A stretch of DNA of 64,000 nucleotides from Globisporangium splendens (taxonomy: Eukaryota; Oomycota; Peronosporomycetes; Pythiales; Pythiaceae): the NCBI GenBank assembly GCA_006386115.1, contig VFIW01000002.1, positions 62,001-126,000 on the forward strand, given 5' to 3'. The position numbers and the translations under genes are program-made. The notes under the pieces were generated by a model. It saw nothing but the letters and a program-made list of their open reading frames with translations. It did no database searches and had not been told where the DNA came from. This document shows, in pieces, positions 19,033 through 29,262 of the stretch (its first letter is position 1; every line of letters starts with the position of its first letter).

Positions 19033-21659
19033 TTAGTTGGACTCTTCGTCATCGGAAAACTTCAGGTTGGCTTCGGCGGACTTCCCCCTCGATTTGCTGT
19101 GCCTCCTGCTACTGCTGCTGTCGCTCCCATTGCCATCGTCTTTGCTTGGGTCGTTCGATTTACTCGCACCGCCACCACGTCGCTGAGGGCGTTTACTGTT
19201 CTTGATGCCACTTGCACCTCGCCGTGTTTGTGATGTGTCACTGGACGCTTCGTCGTCGGACGAGGCTGGAACTGAGATCGATTGCAACTCGGTTGTCGAT
19301 GCGCCAATCGCAATAGCAGCAGGTTCCGCTTGCTTTGCAGCCTTGCTTTTCTGGTTGTCGCTCGCGGTCTGCTGCTTTTTTGTCATCAGGGTCTGTGGCG
19401 CAGCTGGTGCGCTTTGTGAATGAGGTCGTGTACCATGCAGCCCACTCGAATCCTCTTTCAGCTTTGACAACATGGCTGTACTCGAACGTCGTAGTGCGAC
19501 GTCATCTCGCAATTTCCAGTTCAGTGGTACCCGTGGAATCAATGCACTCGACGAGGCTAATGACGTTGCTACTGTGGAACTGCTTGGCGTTGAAGAAGCA
19601 GACGACGGCGACGAAGAAGTGGACGTGGTGGACACCGAGAGTTTCCGCACGAGCTCCCACTCCATTGCTTTCATGCGCTCTTCACTCTCCAACGCGCTCT
19701 GCATCGCCTTCTCCGCCTCCATCTGAGCTTGCGCAGTCTACAACAAAAGATGTCAAGGACAAAGTCAGCCAACGAGCTTTAGCGCAAAATCCTGCTGCCG
19801 CATACCAGCTCTTGCAGAACTCCAAGTTTGTACTCGAGCATGCGCTTGTCACTCCGAAGGACCTCCATCTCCTCTTCGTGCTTCTTGGCTTTCTGGATGG
19901 CGTCTTTCTTCAAAGCCTCAAGCTCTTTCTTCAATTTGCTCTGCTTAACGCCCATCTTCTCATGGAATTCAAAGCAAAGACGGTGGAAAACAAAGAGTAG
20001 CGCGTGCTCAACTGGCTGACCACCATCGCGCAAGGAAGAATCAGACACAATGGCATCGCAACTAAAAATATGAAAACGATTAACTTATGGAGGAAGAACA
20101 AAACACCTAGATGACAACCACATACTCGACCGCGAGTACGTGAACGGTAGCTATGTACGAATGCAGGATACCTGTGTTGCTACTAACCATCATCGCCTTA
20201 GAGCGTCGTCGCTGCTGTTTGGGTGTACCCCATGGCGCTGTGGTAGACGCGAGAGACGCACAAGCAGCCGACGCTGTACGACGTCGACGCGAGTTCCATG
20301 CCCGTGGCGAGGAACCCGTTGGCAGACGCATACTCGTACCAGGATCGAAAGCACTCGCGCGCGACGACGCCCATCTGGCGCGCACTGATCTTCATCAAGA
20401 GGATCGAGAGCTTTGTCATCTGCATGAAGTTGGAAAACATCTCGACCGTCAGCGACGTATGCTCGGGGTAATATTTCTCCATCATGAGACCGAGACCAAC
20501 GACACTCGCGACCGGAATCTACAGAGAGAGCAGAAGAACAACGACATTAGCCGTCATATCAGAAAATATGCGAATGCATATGGCGATGTGGACATACCGC
20601 TAAGCCCACAAATGGTAAGCTGACAGCCGTCAACGCGCCGGCCAAGAACGGGTGCTCCGTGGCGCGATCACGCGTCTTCTTCGCCATGTTCTCCAAGCTC
20701 GTTCGCAGCACCGCCGCGTGCTTTCGGTTGTGCCGTTGCTGCTGTTTGGGTCGGCTCCGTCGGCGGTTTCTTATCTTTTGGTCCTCTTTGTCTTCATCAT
20801 CCGGTAGCTCTTCGATCGTGATTCGACCAGCCTGGTCTTGGTGGATACGCTCGCGCTCTTCGTCTCCAAGGGAGAGGAATAAGGATTGGCCAGCCTACGT
20901 GGATAATTATTGAAGCATCATTTAGAACGCAAACGCCTTACAACCTAGAAAAGTCACGAGATTGTGTCTCTTCTTACCTCGAGGATCTTCTGGGTGATAC
21001 CGAGCGACAGTTGCGCCGCAAGCACCAGCTCGTCCTTTGTGATCGTACTTAGCGCATCATCCAGCACGCCGCACATATTTTCCGCAAACGCCATCATGTG
21101 GCGTACGTTCTCTTCGTCCGACGGCACAATGAGCTGCGTCGACGACGAACCGGCCGCAGCCGTCTGTCCGTCCATGGCAGCGAGCATCAGCGGCTGATCC
21201 ACAGACTGCAGGTTCTGGCACAACGTACGCATCTTCTCGGGATCGTCTAAAATATCGTTCACATTGTCCCGGACGCTGCGCAGACTCTCTTGGGTCGCCG
21301 CGACGGCGTGCGCGAGCTTCGTCGCGACGTCTTCGTAGCTCATATCCTGCACCATCGCGTTCGCGTCTTCGCAGCTCTGCGCGAGCATGTCCATCAGCGT
21401 CGCCGCATTCGTCGCGTTCTGCCGCGTGTTCACTACAAAGAATGATGTCATATACGCACACATGGACAGTGAGTAGCTGTTCACATGTTCACCTTCACAG
21501 GCGCTCTTTATACGCTCACAACACCACAAGTAGGACGAAAATCGCACCGCGAAGCTCGCTGCCGGCGCTCTCAACGCATTGCTGGAGCAGCAGCTCCATG
21601 GCCTGCGCCTGCGCGGCCTCGAACTCGCGCATGCTGCTGCCGTGCGCCATCATCATCAT
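19033..21659 (-). CDS. Six-exon helical/coiled-coil protein, unknown function
   Basis: Exons 21548–21659, 20978–21432, 20598–20894, 20229–20518, 19806–20061 and 19033–19737 join in frame to 704 residues. The sequence opens with four consecutive Met codons. Residues 1–250 are predicted helical and rich in Ala/Gln/Glu. A basic segment leads into a hydrophobic stretch at about 267–300 (HPFLAGALTAVSLPFVGLA then IPVASVVGLGL), which could be a re-entrant or paired membrane helix. A second helical block follows (about 300–400), then a Lys/Glu coiled coil at about 425–470 (KLKKELEALKKDA). The last 220 residues are Ser/Thr-rich with basic clusters and probably disordered. I do not recognise the family. 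The junction at 20062–20228 uses a weak donor (GTACAC) and is the least certain. It is divergent from family member 3. Confidence 0.62.
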
Positions 21660-22130
21660 CTTCTCTTCTTAGCTTTCTCACTGTGACTGTTTGCATGTGA
21701 GTGTGTGAAAAACACGATGCGTTTGCATACTTTCAGCGAATCCGATAACGAATTTGATAATTAGAGTCTCATGATTGGTGGGAACTCTGAATATGGGCGG
21801 AATGTGGAACACAGAAAGTGACGTGCGTGTGCTGGAACAGTGAGACACAGAAAATCGAAGCGTCCACCGAAAAAGAGCAATAACATCTTAACTCCGCAAT
21901 GTGATTTGAATTATTCTTACAAAAACTACTTAGTTCATCTAATATCCGCAAAACAGTTTTGTTCGCACTGTTTGCTCCATTCCCACCTCTTCTGTATTGG
22001 CTAAAATCATCCACAAGAATATTTTCCACCAATTATCTGTCTCTCCCTTTCCAGCTCAACCTGAAAAACTCCACATGAATTTCAAATTATTCCTGTTCAT
22101 CCTACAACTCAAAAAAGAAGCGCCATCAGG
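21660..22130. other. Divergent promoter region
   Basis: AT-richer stretch between the divergent starts of the coiled-coil gene and family member 3. No gene or named motif seen. Confidence 0.45.
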
Positions 22131-23480
22131 ATGAGCGGCGCCAGTGCCAGGAACAGCGCTCCGCTGCCGGACACCACCGCCACAGGCGCACCTCCGACCG
22201 CCTCTCCTGCGCCTCCGACTGCGCCCGGCGGCCGCCGCGGCGTGCAGAAGAAGCAACGCATCCTCTGGGACAGCGACGCGGCCACGCGCGACGGCAAGAC
22301 GAGCATCGGCATCCTGCTCGAGTGGCTCACGACGCCCGGCAACTACGACCGCTGGAAGGATGGTAAGTCGCAGTTCGGCGAGACACGCGAGGCGCTCTGC
22401 TCGCAGATCAAGGCCGAGATGAAGAAGCACGGCATCTTGCACCGCGAGAACGCCAACATCCGCACGCAGATCAGCGAGTTGGAGCGCGCGTACGACACCG
22501 CCGTTGCCTGGTTGATGCTGAACGGGTACGATGGGAAGCTGCCGGACGCCAAGAGCGTGGACATCAATAGCAGCGACGTACCGCTTCTCCCGGGCGATGC
22601 AAATGGCGACGGCATTGCGAATAGCACTGAGGTGGAGAGTAACTCGAATGCTGGTGGCAACCCCGTCGAGGCGGTTGTGCTGCGCACGTGTCGGTACTTC
22701 CACGTGCTCGACTCAATCATGCGGCCATCTGCGACCTCAGCCGCGGCATCGACATCGGGGGTTCCTCGAGCACGACAGAGGCGTACGTACACGCGCGTGC
22801 CGAAGAGGAAAGACGAAGTGGGGGATGGCGAAGAGCAACCCGCGCAGTTACACGTGCAGGTGCACCCAAATGAGTCAGATGGCAGCATGGACACTGACGA
22901 GAATGCGTTGGACAAAACCGCAGAAGCAGCACCCGCAGCGCAACCTCCTGCTGCCACTGAGGAAGTTGCTGCTGTCACTATAGCAGAACCGGATTCGAGC
23001 TCCACGCCTACGCCCAGCACCAACGACACGAGTGCTCTACCCGCGATGGTCGCTCTAGCCCTTCGCGCCGCAGAGAGACGGCAGCCTACTCCAGGAACTC
23101 AGAAACGGAAAGCGCCTTCCACTCCAGGTGTGAATGGCAGCACTGCTGGTGGGGCACCACAAGGAGGCATCAGCACTAGTGTCAGCAATGTCACAACAAC
23201 GCCGCAAGCGCTGATGGAGCCGTGGCAGAGTGCTGCCGCTGTGACCAATCTCGCGAACTACGAGAACACGCAGCGACTGCTCCTGGAAGCCGCACGCGAG
23301 GAGCGCGAGCGCAAACGCTTTCACATGGACGAAGAGAAGCACGCGCTCGAGTGCGAGAAGTTGCGCTATGAGGTGCAATCGGCCAAGCTTCGGCTCAACG
23401 TGGAGCGCACGCTCGCAAAGAAGCAGCTCCTGGACGCAGGGCTCTCACAGACAGAGGTTAATGCGGTGACCTCTGAGTGA
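22131..23480 (+). CDS. WL..PGNY.RW-module protein with C-terminal coiled coil (family member 3)
   Basis: Intronless gene for 449 residues of unknown function, paralogous to those at 5273 and 11713. An Ala/Pro-rich leader is followed by the module from about residue 58 (LLEWLTTPGNYDRW), a second helix with GILHRENANIRTQI, a third with AYDTAVAWLMLNGY, and the closing LRTCRYFHVLDSIM. The central region is low-complexity (Ala/Thr/Pro/Glu). The C-terminal 65 residues form a coiled coil ending LAKKQLLDAGLSQTEVN, although here the usual terminal Pro is lost (ends VTSE). DNA across the WLTTPGNY codons is nearly identical to member 2 over more than 20 bases, more than the rest of the genes would suggest. 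No CENP-B HTH is present. Confidence 0.78.
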   Translation: MSGASARNSAPLPDTTATGAPPTASPAPPTAPGGRRGVQKKQRILWDSDAATRDGKTSIGILLEWLTTPGNYDRWKDGKSQFGETREALCSQIKAEMKKHGILHRENANIRTQISELERAYDTAVAWLMLNGYDGKLPDAKSVDINSSDVPLLPGDANGDGIANSTEVESNSNAGGNPVEAVVLRTCRYFHVLDSIMRPSATSAAASTSGVPRARQRRTYTRVPKRKDEVGDGEEQPAQLHVQVHPNESDGSMDTDENALDKTAEAAPAAQPPAATEEVAAVTIAEPDSSSTPTPSTNDTSALPAMVALALRAAERRQPTPGTQKRKAPSTPGVNGSTAGGAPQGGISTSVSNVTTTPQALMEPWQSAAAVTNLANYENTQRLLLEAAREERERKRFHMDEEKHALECEKLRYEVQSAKLRLNVERTLAKKQLLDAGLSQTEVNAVTSE

Positions 23481-23640
23481 TCATGTGTAGTTTTCTCTTT
23501 TCTTCCGTGTAATAGCAATTTTGGATGTACTGTGTATTGAAAACGGGAACAGCAGCAGCTGTGTATTGTGTGGATGTTGTTTGCTGTACAACGTTTTTTT
23601 CTTAGTTCAACCAAAAGCACATTACAACGTCAGCAGAGCC

Positions 23641-25131
23641 TTACGCACGCATGGACGTTGCTGCGTACGCTGAAAGCGTAGCATTGCGGACACGATCGCG
23701 GTATTCGCAGAGGAAAAACCGCAGGTCGTTGTCGCGCAACACCGTTGTCACGAGGTCCTCGGCCACGATATCGGGTTGCAGGAGCTACAGAAAGAGAGAG
23801 CAAGTGAGGACCATGCAATCGAAGTCATACTCGATGGTAAGTTTGTCGTCCTCAAGGCACGTTTCTTACCTCGACGTGCCGTACTCGCAGCGAATCCGAG
23901 TCGTAGAAAAAGCGCATCGAGTGGGTCTTGAGCACGTTCACCTCCATAAACTCGTTCGAGATGTGGCTGATCTCGAGCCCTGAGATCTGCGCCGAGATAC
24001 GCTTCATGTCTTCGTACCTAGAAGCAAACAAACACGGAATTGAAGAGCAGTGTGAGTACCAAGTCATGCACCCACAGCATCAAGGACAAAGACACCTATC
24101 GTACCACTGCTTCATGCGCTGTAGTGTCAAGAAATCTTCTTCGCGCTGCTTGGCCTCAATGTCTTTGTTGCGCAAGTCATTCTTCTTCGTGAGCGACGCG
24201 ATCTTTTTCTGAGTTTGCTGCACTTGGGCATTAATATCAAGCTTCTTGTCCTGTAGGCGCATTTCAATGGAAAAATCAAACGTTAGTTAACATCCATATA
24301 GACCGCCATAACAATAGCAGGATCTTTGGTCACGGACTTCGAGTTGTTTCTGCTTCTCCATGAGCTCCTGGATGCTCTGCGTTTGCTGGTCGAGCACGCG
24401 GCTGCAGTCGTCCTCGTCGTTGATCATGACGCTCGTGGCCATCTGGATCGTGGCCCTCCGCTGCGCGTTCTGCTTCTGGAGCTCTTTCCACTCATTCGCG
24501 AGCCGCTCGAGCTCGTTCTCGAATGCCGGACGAGCAAAATCCTGCTCAATGACGTTGTGCTTCTCGCGCTCGATCTCTCGCACGGTGGCTTCGATGTGCT
24601 GCAGCCACCGCTTGCGCTCCTGGAGCGCAGCCTCGAGCTCCTGTTCATTGCGCTGATAGGCCGCATGCGCCTGCGTCGGTGCCGCGATCGCTGCCTGTAA
24701 TTCCTCTGTCGTCTCGATCTGGATGATCTTGTCGAGCAGGTTCTGCTTCACCTGCTTGTCCACATACTCGTTCTGCAGCGCCTCCAGCTCGCTCTAATGA
24801 GGGAAAAGCATCGGCATAAACAACCCACACAGTCAAGATAAGCGTGCTATACACAGTCCATGTTGTGAGTCTGCACTGAGAGCTTTGTTCTTACCAACGA
24901 CGCCTGCAGACTCGAGTCTCCATGCCGCTTGTGCACGATTTTCGACGCATACAGCTCGACAAATTCGGCTTGGAACGCGTCACTACCACAACACAGCACA
25001 AGATTACCAACAGAGCCACCAGCAGCACAAAGAGATCTTTCATCCGCAAACGCGTACCTGCTGCTCGTCGCGGCAGGCGCCACCGTGGAACGCAGAGATG
25101 AAGCAACCGCCGCGAGCGTCTCGGTGTCCAT
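23641..25131 (-). CDS. Coiled-coil protein with small C-terminal domain, unknown function
   Basis: Exons 25058–25131, 24895–24982, 24338–24793, 24096–24250, 23870–24017 and 23641–23784 join in frame to 354 residues. An N-terminal segment of about 50 residues precedes a long, nearly uninterrupted Gln/Glu/Lys/Arg coiled coil (residues about 55–260, e.g. LERLANEWKELQKQ). A compact C-terminal domain of about 95 residues with alternating hydrophobic strands follows (ISGLEISHISNEFMEVNVL, LRFFLCEYRDRV). This build resembles kinetochore or spindle coiled-coil proteins that end in an RWD-like fold (Spc24/Spc25/KNL1 class), but I see no diagnostic motif, so that is a guess. One donor (GTCCGT at 24337) is weak. 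The frame is open upstream of the chosen ATG, so a longer N-terminus is possible. Confidence 0.6.
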
Positions 25132-25630
25132 TTCTGCGCGTTTTACTTTCAAAAATGGGACGATCGCCTCAACCCTCTCGTTGTTGATATAAATCATATT
25201 TGACAGGGTGTGGTATTTTAAGGGGTTCTGAGAAAACACCCTTTCCAAAAGACACACTTGAGCTGCTGCTGTGTCAATCCATGGACGGCTGCTGGTGCAA
25301 GCTCTTTTACGGCGCGAATCGATCGGATGTGCGCTTGTTCGTGTGCGTGTGCGCATAGCAGTTCGTGGTGCTGAAGCGCAAGCACCGCTTCCGCGTCGCG
25401 ACGACGCGCGAGTGGCACCGTATGCATTTCTTTGAGGTGTTGTGTGATATATGGATGCATTGCGCTTTTCATGCGGCAATGATGATGCACTCCTGTTGCT
25501 TGGTTTGGTGGTTCTGATACTCTGGTGATGCAATGTCGGTTCACTGGCTGATCCCCTCGCGGATGTGTGCGTTTAGGCGGAACTGCCTTTGCATGCGGTG
25601 GTGACGTCGCTCGAGCACCGAGGTCCTGAG
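25132..25630. other. Intergenic region
   Basis: Between the coiled-coil gene (-) and the broken ankyrin/FN3 gene (+). Open minus-strand frames here continue upstream of the coiled-coil gene but lack coding-like motifs. No gene assigned. Confidence 0.4.
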
Positions 25631-28600
25631 ATGGATCAGTTCCCATTTGAGCTGCTCACTGATGTAGGCACAATGTTTCCGCAGAGCACGGAGCTTCTTG
25701 ACGAATGTGTACGTGCAACCACCGTGACGCTGTACGCGTTCGTGCATTACTGGTCGTGATATCAGTTGCTGTGTCTTGCGTGCATCCCAGAATCGCTCGC
25801 CATTGCATTACGCACTGGAGCAGCAATGGACGCTTGACAAGCTCTCGTGGCTTGTCGACAAGTCGATGCCTGTGGGGGTGAAGAAAGACATTGACGTGGG
25901 TATTGCTTTTGCCGCTGCTGCGTGCTATGTGTGTCGAAACCCCTTACGTGTGCGCATTTGCAGGGCTTTAGCGTGATCACCCATGCAATCCTGCACAAAT
26001 GTCCAGACGAGATGGTCATCTGGATGGCGGTGGCGATCGCGCGGCATTGTGCGGAATCGCCCACGCAGCTTCTCCAGGGGAGGCACTACGAAAGCGCCAG
26101 ACGTGTGTGTTTTAAACACTCTCACCTGTGCATCTATGATCCTTCAGAGTGACGCTTGAACGTTTTCCAAACTTTCATCCCAGTTGTACCACCAAATGCT
26201 GCAAGACTACTTCTCGGGCGTGCCACAGTTCCCATTGGCATCACGTCGCGAGATCTCGCTACGGTACCGTACTTGCAGTGGCGAAGACCTTCTGCCGGCA
26301 ATCGATGGGATCCGCGGTGTCTGGAGCGACTTCGTCAACAAATGGGGATATTCTGGTATGAAAGACGAGGGCGTCGGCGCACTTGCATACGCACTTTAAT
26401 GGTTTGAGTCTGACCCATATGCGTGTGCAAAATGGCAGGTCCTCCAGTGACCCAGCGAGACCTACCGGCAACTCTTTACGCGCCGATCGACTCATTTGTG
26501 AAAATCTCGGTCGTAGCCAGGGCGAGCCACTCGCCTACCAATGGTTTACCGATGGGATCCCAGTGGACGGCGCGACGCAATCGTTTCTCACCATTTCGCA
26601 GACCATTCAGCCGCATAATGCGGGAGGCTGCTTTTGCGAAGTCACGAACCGGAAAGGCAGCGTACGCTCTGTGACGATGGACGTTCAGGTCGTATCGGAT
26701 CAGTTTGCAGTCGATCCATCATTGCAGCATCGAATCCCACGGGACGTGCTGCGGAAAGACGACATCGTGCACCGCGTGTATGCTAATGCAGGCGCATTCC
26801 TGCACGATGCCGCGACTGGCGCAATGCTGTTGCTGCCACCGCAGTGTTTCCAGTGCTCCAATGCGCGCAGTGACGAAGTTTCAAACTCTCAGGAGATGGA
26901 CGTCGTGATACGGAAACTCGTCTTTGACGAGCCAAAGGTTAAATTGCGATTGCGCCGTGGCGAGGCGCTGGTGAGCTCCATCCTGGACATTCTTCCCGCA
27001 CCTGTGCCCTCGTTTCTTCGCCGCGTGGCGCTCTGGATCCCACATTCGCATAGAATGACCGCGGCGAATCCATTTCATGAGCTCGTCGTCGTCCGAGTGG
27101 ATCGCGCGACAGGAAAATACCAGGATTTTGTGCACTCAACCTCGGACAGTAGCACACTACCAGTCGATGCTTCCACGAAAGCCTCGGTCTTGCGCGTCGA
27201 CCTTCATGAGTTTGGAGCCTTTGCTGCACTCGCTCGAAGCCTGCCACGCAATCTCGAACTGGAGCCGCCATTGGAGGCGGTACCAATTATTGCTAGCAAG
27301 CAGAATTTGCAGTTGGATTCGATGTGCTTTCGGCGGGGCTAATCCAAGAAACCCGTGTTGCTGTGCTTTGTCTTTCATAGGTTGTGCTGCACTTTGTTCG
27401 ACCGCGGCGACTCTCGACGACTGCGTATCATAACAAAGTGTGTGCGTCGCTCTGGATCGCTCACGATCGCCCTGATCGCCGCCAACGCGTTTCCAGTCTG
27501 ATCGAGCGCCACCTGGCACAACATGCTGCAATTGTGAAGGAGCCGCATGATCCGCAGCAGTGGGTGGCCGACACCCTCACCCTGGGTATGCGTCGTGGCC
27601 ATTTGCTGTGCGCCAGCATCAGAGGAATCAACGAGCGCATCGTGTACCAGTGGGAGGCTTCTGGAGGAGAGGATGCCAAAACAAATGGTAGTAACGAAAC
27701 CTTGGACCCACTCCTCACTAAAGATCGGCAGCATCACTGCGTGGCTTCGCAGATCGTCATCAAGCCCCGAGAGATCATGGAGACGACAGAGGAGACATTG
27801 TCGCCATTTTGTGCGCTTAACCTTGCTGTCTCCGTGCGCAAACCGAGTGCGTACTCGTCCAAGAAAATCACCAAGGACGCTGCGGCGAGTAGTGATGTCA
27901 GTGTATTGCTCGTGGAAAAGATGTGGCGAATTTTGATCCCCACAGCCAACGACGCACCGCAGACACCACCAATGCCCCAATTGATCTACCGTTCGTCAAC
28001 GCACGTGGTCCTGGAGTTCAAGTTTCCGCCTAAGACCAGCAGCGGCAGCCAGAGAGACCAACGTTCTTCTTCAAACACTCATGCGCTACTTGTGAGCACA
28101 GACGTCGATGACGACGACGCAGAAGAGCGAAACTGGACATGCTGGAATGACGACGATGTGCTTCCAGATGAAAGCGAACGCGCATTTCCGCCCTACTTCT
28201 ATATCGTCGAGACGGCGCCGTTCTCCGAGACCTTTTGGGCACGATACGACCGCACGTGGTGATTTGACAAGACCAAGACCAAGATCATCGATGGCATGTA
28301 CCGTGTCGTGTACTGCGGCGTGGAACCGTTTGCCGAGATCGCGACGAATGCGTTTGCAGGGTGTTTCCGAGTCGCGCAATGCAGCGTGGACGCGTTCGGT
28401 GAGTACAGCGAACCGTTTCTCTTGGAGCCGATGGCTTCTGAGGCGGATACTTTGTCGTGTACTGTTGACGCGGGTCAAGTGAAGGCGACGGTGATGCCTG
28501 CTGGCGATAGCACAAGTCGAGTTCGAAAGCTCCGGTCGCTTCCAGCTGCTTCTCCTGCAGTCGATATGGACGATGTTGGCTGCTCCATGGCACTACAGGC

Positions 28601-28994
28601 GTCCAATGCGAGGCTGCAGCAGCTTTTGAGAAGCGTGTATGCGGATTGTGAGCACTCAAGAGACCTTTTCGGGTTCCCACATGACGATGTTGTGGAGCTG
28701 ACCAACATGCTCGAGGCGAGAAAAGGCAAGTTCCACGCGGCGAATCGCGAGGTCGCGCTGCTTTTGTTCGTACTGCATCGTGTCAAAGGGCGAGCGCGAA
28801 GAGCGCGAGTGCGTACGTCGTGGTACGAGCTGTGCGTCTCCAGGTTGGCTCTGGCGTGTGAGCGTCTCGTTCCTGAAGTGGACTGCTACTCCGTGGAATT
28901 CTTTGCCTCAGTGACGACAGCACTGCACAAACTAGCGTTCGAGACGTTTCGGATTCTGCTGAAGGTGTCATCGAACGGGTGGCTTCGACAGTGA
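25631..28994 (+). pseudogene. Broken gene: ankyrin repeats, Ig-like, ZU5-like and FN3 domains
   Basis: Reads as one multidomain gene with lesions. Exons 25631–25708, 25791–25895, 25964–26104 and 26184–26355 join in frame and encode ankyrin-like repeats (RSPLHYALEQQ, FSVITHAILHK). From 26426 the sequence is Ig-like (FVKISVVA, then GEPLAYQWFTDGIPVDG), but these two halves lie in different frames, so one base is missing or extra near 26510–26530. A ZU5-like stretch follows (AGAFLHDAATGAMLLLPP ... RRVALWIPHSHRM). A TAA at 27340–27342 ends that frame; coding-like sequence resumes at 27381 without an ATG. An FN3 domain (YFYIVETAP ... FRVAQCSVDAFGEYSEP) is split by an in-frame TGA at 28260–28262. 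The reading frame then runs to 28994 with a helical tail. Either a pseudogene, or an intact gene damaged by sequencing errors. Ankyrin–ZU5 architectures are usually membrane-skeleton or signalling adaptors. Confidence 0.6.
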
Positions 28995-29262
28995 GTTGCT
29001 ACCATCCTTCTCTTCTGGCGTGGTTACGCACGGAATCGTAACTCTCCATTTTACGACCGCATGAGTAGTCATTGAATGCGGACGCAGCTCTCTTCGTTGG
29101 CATCGCTTCCATAGCAAATGAGATCCGAAAAACCATACCTTGATCCTTTGTACTTTTACACCTTCACTTCATTCCGTTAACTTACGCTCAATACACAATA
29201 GAATTAAAACGACAGCATCAATACGCACCACCAACAACTCTCTTGAGCGACTTCGTCGCGTC

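Noticed and set aside
25541..25747. Short minus-strand ORFs upstream of the coiled-coil gene
   Set aside because: No motif, and they overlap the promoter side of both neighbours; not needed by any exon chain.
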